Positions 18,424 through 26,523 of a DNA stretch of 64,000 nucleotides are shown here, piece by piece; positions within the stretch are counted from its first letter, which is position 1; each line of letters opens with the position of its first letter. The DNA is from Bradyrhizobium arachidis. GTDB taxonomy: Bacteria; Pseudomonadota; Alphaproteobacteria; Rhizobiales; Xanthobacteraceae. The notes under the pieces were generated by a model that ran no database searches, was not told the DNA's origin, and saw only the letters and a list, made by a program, of their open reading frames with translations. The stretch spans positions 1,612,001 to 1,676,000 of the forward strand of contig NZ_CP077970.1 in the NCBI RefSeq assembly GCF_024758505.1, written 5' to 3'. The position numbers and the translations under genes are program-made.

Positions 18424-19485
18424 ATGGAACTTACGAACATGGAAGATCTTGATCGTCTCAGGACCGACTGCGAGCTTGCTGCGAAATTTTGGGGGCGCAC
18501 CTTTTCGGCGCTCGGTGCAGTGACATACCGAGAGAAGGGCGTGGCGGCACTCGGAGACTTGTGGGTCCTGCTCCTTCGGCAGCATCAGTCGGAATTCTAC
18601 GAACAGGGCCTACGAAAGCTTGGGATCGACGATGGAGAACCGCCAGCGATCAAGGCTGCCAAGTATCACTACTTCACAAACATGATCGGCGGCCTCACGA
18701 TGGACTACATCGAGGAGAGCCCAAAGAAGGTCTGGATCCGCTACACCGCGCCAATGTGGACCTACCCGGGAACGACGATGCTGGCGATTCCGGGTTCTCT
18801 GAGAAGGCGGATATTCACTGCATGGCATCCGCGTAATGGCAAGCTCATGCGGTGCCCGCGGCTTGGCTGGGTTTCCACCAAGTTCATCATGGAAGGTGAG
18901 CCGTACGACGAAGGATACTTTCAGGAATACGACCGGGAGCTTTTGCCAGGCGAAGAGTACCGGTTCGAGGTCGTTCATCGGACGCCTGAATTCAACTCCG
19001 CAAAAGCTCCCCAGCTCGATGCTAAAATCTGGCCCGAAGCGCGGATGCTGAAGGCGCGCCGCAATTGGTCACGCGAATACGTGCGCACGACGATCGACTG
19101 CTTGTTCCAGCTCTTTGGCGAGCAGATCACTTATTTCATCTTCCGCCAGGCCATGCGAGGCTTGGCCATTCAGTACACGCAGGAGCTGAAGCAGGATACG
19201 CAGGTAGCTGGAGCCGATTCAGACGCAATCGCGAAATTCATCGTCACTTTGTTGCGCGCCTGCAACCAACAATTCGAGCTTGACAGGGGCGGCGCGAAGA
19301 CTCGGATCAAGCTTTATTCCTTTCTGCCATTCCCGGGCCATGCATCGGAAGAATTGAGATCCGCAATGTTCGAATTTCCTGTGATGGCGGCTAGGCTTTT
19401 GAACGGCCGCGTCTCGGTAATTCGCCAGGCCAAGCCCGAATACGAAACTTGGGAGATTGACGACGCTGGCAAATGGTTGTGGTGA
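18424..19485 (+). CDS. uncharacterised protein in the transporter operon
   Basis: About 353 aa from ATG 18424 (or 348 aa from 18439); the longer frame from 18295 overlaps the permease gene and is unlikely. I do not recognise the family with certainty. It is soluble, with no signal peptide or membrane helix. Aromatic-rich blocks stand out: IKAAKYHYFTNMIGGLTMDYIEE, KKVWIRYTAPMWTYPG, and EQITYFIFRQAMRGLAIQY. The pattern faintly recalls small-amide hydrolases of the L-2-amino-thiazoline-4-carboxylate hydrolase type, but this is a guess. Tight coupling to the permease genes suggests it acts on the imported compound. Confidence 0.75.
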   Translation: MELTNMEDLDRLRTDCELAAKFWGRTFSALGAVTYREKGVAALGDLWVLLLRQHQSEFYEQGLRKLGIDDGEPPAIKAAKYHYFTNMIGGLTMDYIEESPKKVWIRYTAPMWTYPGTTMLAIPGSLRRRIFTAWHPRNGKLMRCPRLGWVSTKFIMEGEPYDEGYFQEYDRELLPGEEYRFEVVHRTPEFNSAKAPQLDAKIWPEARMLKARRNWSREYVRTTIDCLFQLFGEQITYFIFRQAMRGLAIQYTQELKQDTQVAGADSDAIAKFIVTLLRACNQQFELDRGGAKTRIKLYSFLPFPGHASEELRSAMFEFPVMAARLLNGRVSVIRQAKPEYETWEIDDAGKWLW

Positions 19486-19655
19486 TATGAGCGGCGGTAC
19501 ACCTCGCAGGGAGTGGCCGAGTGTGAAAGGACAGCTCCTGGGCAGATGTGTTGCTTGATGCTTTGCCAGCGCTCAAGTTGCGTTAGCGTCAGTAGGTTGT
19601 CAGAAAAGCTTGACTACGATTGACATTCTCGAAGGGCGATGCGAGATCCAAGCTG

Positions 19656-20519
19656 ATGTCGGAGCACCCAAACTTGCAAAAGAATTCAAAGCCTTCTCCG
19701 AAGAGGACACCTAAGAGTGCCGCCAAGGCGCGCGTTCACCGTGAAAAAGGTGCCGACAGTTCGCTTTTTGTGAATTCGATTCAGAAGGCCGTGTCGGTGC
19801 TGAACGCGTTTAGCCGGGAGCGTCCACGCTTGACACTGGCGGCAATTACGCGCCTGACGGGACTCGACAAGAGTGCTGCACAGCGTTTTCTGTACACTCT
19901 TCATCAGCTCGGCTTGGTGAGAAAGGACGACGAAACCAAGCAATACTCTTTATCTCCTAGGCTGTTAGAGTTTGCCTATGCTTACACCTACAGCGACGGC
20001 CTGATTGAGCGAGCGCAGCCTTTCCTGGTGGAAGCGCATGAAAAAACCAGAGAAACCGTCAACCTCATGGTTCTCGACGGAACTGATATCATTCTCGTCT
20101 CTCGTATTCCGGGCGAACATGTTGTAACGATGAACATCCAGGTCGGCTTTCGTATGCCAGCGCTTTACAGTGCGACGGGCCGAGCGATCGTGTCGCGCCT
20201 CGATCCGAAGCAGAGGGACCAGGTGATCCGGACGACGAAATATCACCAGTACACCGATCGGTCTGTCAGCGATCCCAGCGAGATGCGGAAACTGCTCGAA
20301 AAGGCAGCAAGTGAAGGCTTTGTCCTGACGCAGTCGCAGTATTTTTACGGCGATATCTCGATAGCAGCAGCCGTTATCGACGGCTCTAAGACTGTTCTCG
20401 GTGCAGTGAGCCTCTCGGTGCCCGAGAGCCGCATGACCGTCCAAGAGGCCCGCGAAAAGCTCGTCCCAGTGACCATCGAGGCCGCGCGAAAAGTTTCCCT
20501 TTCGATGGGCGCCTATTAG
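19656..20519 (+). CDS. IclR-family transcriptional regulator
   Basis: About 287 aa from ATG 19656. An N-terminal winged helix-turn-helix (SIQKAVSVLNAFSRERPRLT, then ITRLTGLDKSAAQRFLYTL) is followed by an IclR effector-binding domain (ETVNLMVLDGTDIILVSRIPG, MPALYSATGRAIVSRL, VPESRMTVQ). It probably senses the imported substrate or a breakdown product and controls the surrounding catabolic genes. Four copies of a 15-bp site lie in front of the transporter and binding-protein genes, but none directly in front of this gene. An N-terminal Lys/Ser-rich extension precedes the DNA-binding domain. Confidence 0.9.
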   Translation: MSEHPNLQKNSKPSPKRTPKSAAKARVHREKGADSSLFVNSIQKAVSVLNAFSRERPRLTLAAITRLTGLDKSAAQRFLYTLHQLGLVRKDDETKQYSLSPRLLEFAYAYTYSDGLIERAQPFLVEAHEKTRETVNLMVLDGTDIILVSRIPGEHVVTMNIQVGFRMPALYSATGRAIVSRLDPKQRDQVIRTTKYHQYTDRSVSDPSEMRKLLEKAASEGFVLTQSQYFYGDISIAAAVIDGSKTVLGAVSLSVPESRMTVQEAREKLVPVTIEAARKVSLSMGAY

Positions 20520-20596
20520 ACCCCTTTACACTTCAGTCAGACAACGTTGCGCGCAGCACGTAGTGAAACGCTATTGCCCTTGCGAAAAATATATCA

Positions 20597-20611
20597 TATT
20601 GCATTACAATA
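20597..20611. promoter_or_regulatory. candidate operator upstream of binding protein gene
   Basis: TATTGCATTACAATA, with perfect arms TATTG and CAATA. It ends 5 bases before the likely GTG start at 20617, where a bound protein would block transcription or translation. It also shows that the longer open frame from 20547 is not the true start. Confidence 0.6.
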
Positions 20612-20616
20612 CAGTG

Positions 20617-21670
20617 TGTCGAGGGAAAATGCGCAGAATGAGTGGCCGGCCATAGACCGAAGGAAATTCCTACGCTGCACGGCCAAAATCGGGGCGGCGC
20701 TCGCTGCTTGCAGCGCACCGTACGTCTTTAGTCGAAGAGCCTTCGGCGCCACTGCAATTTCGTTTGCCAGCTACGGCGGTAGTTACGGCGACTTTGTCCA
20801 GGAGTACTGGATCAAGCCCTTTACCGCTGAGACGGGCATCTCCGTCCAGTATGTCAACGGGCCGGACCTTGCGAAGGTCAAGGCGCAGGTCGACAACAAG
20901 AGCGTTGAATGGGACGTTTTCGATGCCACCGGATCTGTTGCTTATGCCGGGGTTGATCCCCAGGTACTCGATCCAAGCAGGTTCGTACAGCAGCCTGATA
21001 ACAGCGCGCTGGTGCCGAGTTTCATCTACACGGGAGGCATCGGCTACGATCCTGCTCGAACAAAGAGTCCCGCGAGGGACTTTGCGCAGTTGTGGGACGT
21101 CGGATCTTTTCCTGGCCCGAGAGGCTTGAGCAACACGGTAAGTGAAAATCTCGAGCGCGCGCTCCTCGCTGGTGGCGTTCCCGCTTCCGCGCTCTATCCG
21201 CTTGATATTGACCGTGGCTTCAAGTTGCTGGATGCGATCAAGCCCCACGTCAAGCAATGGTATGAAGCGACGGCCCAGGGTATTACGCTCATTCAAACGA
21301 AGGAGGCGGATTATACCTACACTTTCGCCAACAGGGTGAAGGCGGCGAAGGCCTCGGGCGTTTCGATTGATTTCTCCTTCGATCAGTGCATTAGCTCGAG
21401 AAGCTATTACACGATCCCAAGGGGTGGTCCTCGTAAGGGCGCGGCGATGCGCTTTCTCGAATACGTCACGCGGCTGAGCAGCAGGCCATGATGGCGAATA
21501 AGCTTTTCGTCGTTCCTGTGACCATCGGTGCCGAGACAAAGCTGAACGGCGAGGCTCGCCGCTGGATGCCCGATTTGAAGAACCGGAAGAACGTACTCGT
21601 CAACAACGACTACTGGCGCGATCGTTTCGTCAACCTCGATAAGCGCTTCAAGGAATGGATCCTTACCTGA
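20617..21670 (+). pseudogene. solute-binding protein, frameshifted near its 3' end
   Basis: A PotD-like periplasmic binding protein closely related to the one at 25392. The start is probably GTG 20617. The twin-arginine signal DRRKFLRCTAKIGAALAA ends near RRAFGA. The frame breaks at about 21470, where CGGCTGAG lacks one C compared with its paralogue, giving a stop at 21491. The correct frame continues as MANKLFVVPVTIGAETKLNG to RFKEWILT at 21670. A short internal segment present in the paralogue (KDNLWEPIESQ) is also missing. Only about 60 C-terminal residues are lost, so a partly working product cannot be excluded. Confidence 0.85.
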
Positions 21671-22040
21671 TCGCGCAGATCGAGATTCCATACTTACACT
21701 TGGCGAGCTCACCAAGGAACACCGAGCGCGAGAATGGGTCTGTTCAAGAGAGTTACTGGCGTCAATCTCGAAGGCTCAGTTATTCTCGGGATCGCGCAAC
21801 GGCCCAGCAATGTCCTCTCAGCGAGGGTGGCTGGGAGGAGTGGTGTATCGCCAACCCAAATCCAAGCACAATCGCTTGCGTCGCGGACGGAGTGATCACT
21901 ATGGGAGGTGCGTCGACATGGGCACGATGACCTTCGGCTTTGGCAATGGCGACTTCCATCATATCAATGCTGGGCATTCAGCGCCGAGCTTGTTTTGAAT
22001 TTCATCTTGGTCGGCCATTCCGCTAAAGAAGGATCACACA
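21671..22040. other. stretch between binding protein pseudogene and hydrolase gene
   Basis: No gene is supported. A forward frame with ADGVITMGGASTW at about 21880-21930 looks like debris of a coding sequence I cannot identify. Confidence 0.35.
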
Positions 22041-23750
22041 GTGGATAGAGAAGCTCTACAGAAAGTTGCTGCACTCAACCAAGATCCAGACGCGGCCAAT
22101 AATCTCAAGATATGCGTTCGGTCCGCAGGAGCATCGGGGCATGTATATGCGTCTGCAATCGACAAGTTCGTCGCTCATGCAAGAAATGAACTTGCCGCGC
22201 TTGAGTTACCGGGCCTGACATTCTGTCTTGTTGATGGCGAGGGCTTTGCGGCCGTGGGGACCCTCGGCTGGGCTGACAAGGATCGTCAGCTTCCGGTAGA
22301 TCCAGGGCACCTGTTCCAAATTGGCTCGATTAGCAAGTCGTTCGCCGCGCTCTGCGTTTATCGGCTCGCGGACGAGGGTGAAATCGACCTAGACGCACCA
22401 TTGTCGTCCTACCTCCCCGACGCCCCGCTGCCTGCCGAGCCCATTTGCCTGCAGCAGGTATTGAGCCACACCTCGGGCCTGCCTGTCGATGCGCCGGCGG
22501 CCTTTCCTCGTGTGCCAGGTGAACGGCTGTGGACGGGTTTCGCGCCCGGCTCCAGGTACTCGTACAGCAACACCGGCTATGAGCTCCTTGGGATGCTGGT
22601 CGAGAAGGTCACTGGTAAACCCTACCCGGTAGCGCTGCGCGAGCTGGTCACCAGGCCGCTCGGTATCAGTGCTGCCGGCCTGAGGGAAGCAATTCAGGCG
22701 AGTGAGCGCGCGCATTACGCCATTGGCTATTCACCGCTAGACTTCTTTCTTGGGCCGGCGCTGACTCGAATGCCGGTCGGGCAGGTGCCCTGGGTCAATT
22801 GGACAAATCCCGCCAGCTGTATCGGCGCGACTGCCGATGCCATGGCGCACTATGTCAAATACCTACTTGCTGTCGGGCAGGGCCGCGGCGCACCTCTTTT
22901 CTCAGACGCAACCGCGAGACGCTTCGCCACGCCAGTTGTCACCGACCCAGGCTCGGAGGGCTTTGGGCACGCAAGCGGTCTACAGGCGAGTGACCTTGAC
23001 GGTCACGCCGTGCTTCAGCACGGCGGATCAATGCTCGGATTTAGTTCGCACTTGATGATCGATCCTGTCTCAGGCGTCGGCTGCTTCGCGAACGTGAACT
23101 TGCTGGCCACTGACTACGATCCGTCCGGTCTCGTAAGATATGCGTGTAAGCTATTGCGCCACTCGCGAGAAGGCGGGGCAGCCCCAACCTCTCCCGATGC
23201 GGCCGCCTCGGACCATGTCGAAGCAGCGGAGAGTTACGCCGGGACCTATTTTGGGCCCGAGGGCAACCAGTTTCAGCTGGTAGCCCGAACTGGTCGCTTG
23301 TCTATTGTTGCCGACGACCGCGAAGGGCGGCTACATGCAGCACGCAGAGGCGGCTTTCAATCCGATCATCCGCGATACGGGCGCCACTTGTTCGACTTCG
23401 AGCGCGGCGGCGGTGCCGTCACCGGGGCCTGGTTTGGCCCGACACTCTACGGGCGCGGTGCTCCAGTGCCGCAACCGATCGTGCCGCCAGAGCTATTGGC
23501 TCTCCAAGGCCTTTACGTCAGCGAGGATCCGAGGGTCTGGGCCGCCTCGATCGTGGTCCAGAAAGGATGCCTCGTGCTTGAGCGCTACGGCTTTCAGCCT
23601 GGCAAGACTAGCTTGGAGCGCAACGGCGATTACTGGCACAGCACGGATGCTCCGTGCGAGCGCATTCGCTTCCTCGGGCTCCAAGATGGCGTGCCTCGGT
23701 GCCTCAATATTTCCGGCCGCCCAGACCTGTGGAGGTTCGATAGAATATAG
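22041..23750 (+). CDS. serine hydrolase of the class C beta-lactamase fold
   Basis: A 569-aa protein of the beta-lactamase/D-Ala-D-Ala-peptidase/esterase superfamily (PF00144 type). Three motifs are clear: SxxK as SISK in QIGSISKSFAALCVY (about residue 94), YxN as YSNTGY (about 174), and HxG as HGGSM (about 330). Roughly 200 C-terminal residues form an additional domain, common in esterases and peptidases of this group. No signal peptide is seen, so a cytosolic amidase or esterase acting on an imported compound is more likely than antibiotic resistance. The start is GTG 22041 after AAGGATC. Confidence 0.85.
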   Translation: MDREALQKVAALNQDPDAANNLKICVRSAGASGHVYASAIDKFVAHARNELAALELPGLTFCLVDGEGFAAVGTLGWADKDRQLPVDPGHLFQIGSISKSFAALCVYRLADEGEIDLDAPLSSYLPDAPLPAEPICLQQVLSHTSGLPVDAPAAFPRVPGERLWTGFAPGSRYSYSNTGYELLGMLVEKVTGKPYPVALRELVTRPLGISAAGLREAIQASERAHYAIGYSPLDFFLGPALTRMPVGQVPWVNWTNPASCIGATADAMAHYVKYLLAVGQGRGAPLFSDATARRFATPVVTDPGSEGFGHASGLQASDLDGHAVLQHGGSMLGFSSHLMIDPVSGVGCFANVNLLATDYDPSGLVRYACKLLRHSREGGAAPTSPDAAASDHVEAAESYAGTYFGPEGNQFQLVARTGRLSIVADDREGRLHAARRGGFQSDHPRYGRHLFDFERGGGAVTGAWFGPTLYGRGAPVPQPIVPPELLALQGLYVSEDPRVWAASIVVQKGCLVLERYGFQPGKTSLERNGDYWHSTDAPCERIRFLGLQDGVPRCLNISGRPDLWRFDRI

Positions 23751-24010
23751 CGGCATCATGCAGATGATGCTGGTTCGTGTGCATACCAACGTGACGCCCT
23801 GGCAGCGAGGCTGACGAGCATCATGACGATTACGAAGCGTACCCCTGCCATAGATTCGGATCTTCTGCCTAACTTGCAGGTCTTTCCCACTCGCCCATAC
23901 GACAGCGAGAGCGGACCCCAGGTTGGATTCACATTGAAATAGATCCACAGCGGAGCAGCTTGCCGAATACCGAGTGGGGTGAGGATCTGCACGAAAAGGG
24001 GGCCCATCGT

Positions 24011-25098
24011 ATGGAGTACGCTGATTGGGGCCAGGTGAGCGGCGATCTTGCCTCCACGCGGAGAAGCGCCGCACTGTTCCTAGACAATTTGCCCGCGGAT
24101 CACAACCTCTGGGCGATAAGTCGACGGAAATGGGGCGCGACATGGCGGAGGATTGCGGACGCTCACTGCCAGGCAGCTGACTTGAATCTCAAGAAAAGAG
24201 TGTTCAAAGAGGCGGTCGAGGCTTGGCTTTGTGCGCTAACGGCCCTCGAGGTTGCCAACCGCATAAATGACGGAGATGATCCTCAAGCTCAAGACATTTC
24301 GGCCGAAGTCGCGCTCGGCATCCAGAGGTTCGGATCATCCCTGGAGCGGAAGATAGAGCGAACACACATTCCTTGCTGCGATGAACCCGAACTTCCGGCC
24401 TACTATTTGCCAGCTGCGACCACGGGTATATGCACCCCCACGGTCATTTGCATCAGCAGAGAAGAAGAAACCGGGGTTGCGCTACTTGGGAGACTCTCAC
24501 CGGTCGTGATGGGCCGGAGCATGTCGCTTCTTCTTATTTCTCACGAGGACATCTAAACCATCCGTATGGCCAATCAGAAGTCTTGCTGTCTTGTTGCGTG
24601 GACTATCTCGCGGCTCGTCCCGACATCGATGCTGCTCGGATTGGCGTGTACGGAGATGGGTTGTCGGCTGCTCTAGCAACCCAACTTGCCGTGTCCGATC
24701 GGCGCGTTGCCGCGGCGGTCTGTGATGGCGGCCTCTGGAATTTTGCGCGGACCCTGGCTTCTATCAGCTGGATGACGACAACTGCAGGAGTCATGGACGA
24801 GCATGTCGTATCTGCCCGGCGCTCCCAAATCGCGCGACATTTGAGATGCCCGGTACTCGTCGTCGCGGATGGACGCGGAATCGTTAGCGTAGCGGAGGCC
24901 GCCAAGCTAAAAGCTGATTGCAAGACGGCGGGCGTTGATCTCGATGTGGCCATACCGCGGATGATCCCGATCCTCGGGGGAGAGATAGAAAACTTTGTGA
25001 CTTCTGACGATTACATCTTCGGATGGTTGCTGCACAAGTTCACTCCCAGTTCAGCCCCATCTCGTTCAGGACAGCCGAAAACCTGTCAACAGCGATAA
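24011..25098 (+). pseudogene. alpha/beta hydrolase (FrsA-like), frameshifted
   Basis: The first part from ATG 24011 (MEYADWGQVSGDLAS, then WRRIADAHCQAADLNLKKR, then ELPAYYLP) and the second part (HPYGQSEVLLSCCVDYLAARPDIDAARIGVYG) resemble one alpha/beta hydrolase of the type with an N-terminal helical region. The frame changes between about 24430 and 24550. The nucleophile elbow reads GVYGDGLSAA where the family has a Ser between two Gly, so the catalytic Ser looks lost. The product is probably inactive. Confidence 0.7.
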
Positions 25099-25366
25099 TG
25101 GTCAAGATGAAGATCCACGGGACGTGGACCAAGGATTAATTCCAAAAGCCGGCGAGTGAAACACTGTTCTCTACTTTGCCGGCGGGATCGTCGAATAGTC
25201 CGGGATGCTCGTTGAGACTTCGACCTTGGCTGCCCGAATGGGTACGCATTCCCGATCGCAAGACGAGCTGCAATGGTTCCACGGCGATGGCTTGATCTAA
25301 TCGCGGTGCAGGGCGCTGAGTGGGGCGACGGCACAAAACAGTTGCGTGTCGATTAACAATATGCAT

Positions 25367-25381
25367 TATTGCATTCCAATA
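25367..25381. promoter_or_regulatory. candidate operator upstream of binding protein gene
   Basis: TATTGCATTCCAATA, 14 of 15 positions equal to the site at 20597, ending 10 bases before ATG 25392. It is the best kept of the group together with 20597. Confidence 0.6.
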
Positions 25382-25391
25382 CACCGTGTTG

Positions 25392-26465
25392 ATGAGGCCG
25401 GCGCCAATGAAGCAGCATCATTCCCTAAGCCGTAGAAATTTCCTGGGCCGGGGCGCAAGCATCGGGTTGGCGCTGGCCTTCTCCGGCGCGCCGTTCGTCA
25501 GTCGCAAGGCATTAGGTGCGACTACAATCTCCTTTGTCAGCTTTGGCGGCAGTTATGGCGATTTCGCCAAGGAATACTGGATCAAGCCGTTCACGGCCGA
25601 AACAGGCATCGCTGTCCAATATGTCAGTGGCCCGGACCTTGCGAAGGTCAAGGCGCAGGTCGACAACAAGAGCGTTGAATGGGACGTTTTCGACGCGGTA
25701 GGTGCCACGGCTTATGCCGGGATCAAGGATAACCTGTGGGAGCCCATTGAATCTCAAGTGATCGATCCCGACAGGTTTGTGCAACGAGTTGCTGACGTGC
25801 TGGTACCAACGTTCATCTATGCGGGTGGTATCGCCTATGATCCGGTCAGGACGAAAAATCCGGCAATCAACTTCACTGACTTATGGGATGCGAAGAAGTT
25901 TCCGGGACCGAGAGGTCTACGCAGCCGCGCAAGTGAAACGATCGAGTTGGCCTTGTTGGCTGACGGAGTCCCTGCATCTAAGCTCTACCCGCTGGATATC
26001 GATCGTGGGTTCAAGGCGCTGGATGCGATCAAGCCTCACGTAAAGAAGTGGTTCGACCAGACGGCGCAGGGCATCACCTTGATTCAAACCGGCGAGGTCG
26101 ACTACACCTACACTTATGCAAACAGGGTGAAAGCAGCAAAAGATTCCGGTGTTTCGATCGACTTCTCCCTCGCGCAGTGCATCAGCGCGATGAACTACTA
26201 TGCGATTCCGAGGGGCTGTCCGCGCAAGGAAGCTGCGATGCGCTTCCTCGAATTCATCACGCGGCCCGAGCAGCAGGCGCTGATGGCGAACAAGCTTTAT
26301 GTCATTCCAGTGACCAAAGGCGCCGAGACGAGGTTGAGCGAGGAGGCTCGACGCTGGATTCCTGACACAAGCAACAACTCGAAGAATGTTTTTGTCAGCG
26401 ACGAGTATTGGCGTGACCATTTCGTGGCCGTCGATAAGCGCTTCAAGGAGTGGATACTCACCTAG
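25392..26465 (+). CDS. periplasmic solute-binding protein, spermidine/putrescine type
   Basis: About 357 aa from ATG 25392; an open frame from 25320 runs through the operator and is rejected. The Tat signal is SRRNFLGRGASIGLALAF, ending near RKALGA. The mature part has ISFVSFGGSYGDFAKEYWIKPF, GIAYDPVRTKNPAINFTDLWD and LYPLDIDRGFKALDAIKPHVKKW. Intact, unlike its paralogue at 20617. It is the likely ligand receptor for the permeases at 16763 and 17597. The next gene begins 58 bases downstream, so transcription probably continues into the CoA-ligase fusion. Confidence 0.9.
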   Translation: MRPAPMKQHHSLSRRNFLGRGASIGLALAFSGAPFVSRKALGATTISFVSFGGSYGDFAKEYWIKPFTAETGIAVQYVSGPDLAKVKAQVDNKSVEWDVFDAVGATAYAGIKDNLWEPIESQVIDPDRFVQRVADVLVPTFIYAGGIAYDPVRTKNPAINFTDLWDAKKFPGPRGLRSRASETIELALLADGVPASKLYPLDIDRGFKALDAIKPHVKKWFDQTAQGITLIQTGEVDYTYTYANRVKAAKDSGVSIDFSLAQCISAMNYYAIPRGCPRKEAAMRFLEFITRPEQQALMANKLYVIPVTKGAETRLSEEARRWIPDTSNNSKNVFVSDEYWRDHFVAVDKRFKEWILT

Positions 26466-26523
26466 TCGCTGTCGTCCCTGTCGACCTGTAGCCCGAAACT
26501 GACATTACACCGATAAAGGCCCG

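Noticed and set aside
20547..20616. longer N-terminus for the binding protein at 20617
   Set aside because: It would translate through the candidate operator and push the Tat signal far from the N-terminus.
22041..23750. antibiotic-resistance beta-lactamase
   Set aside because: The fold motifs are there, but the length, extra C-terminal domain, lack of signal peptide and catabolic context fit an amidase, esterase or peptidase better.
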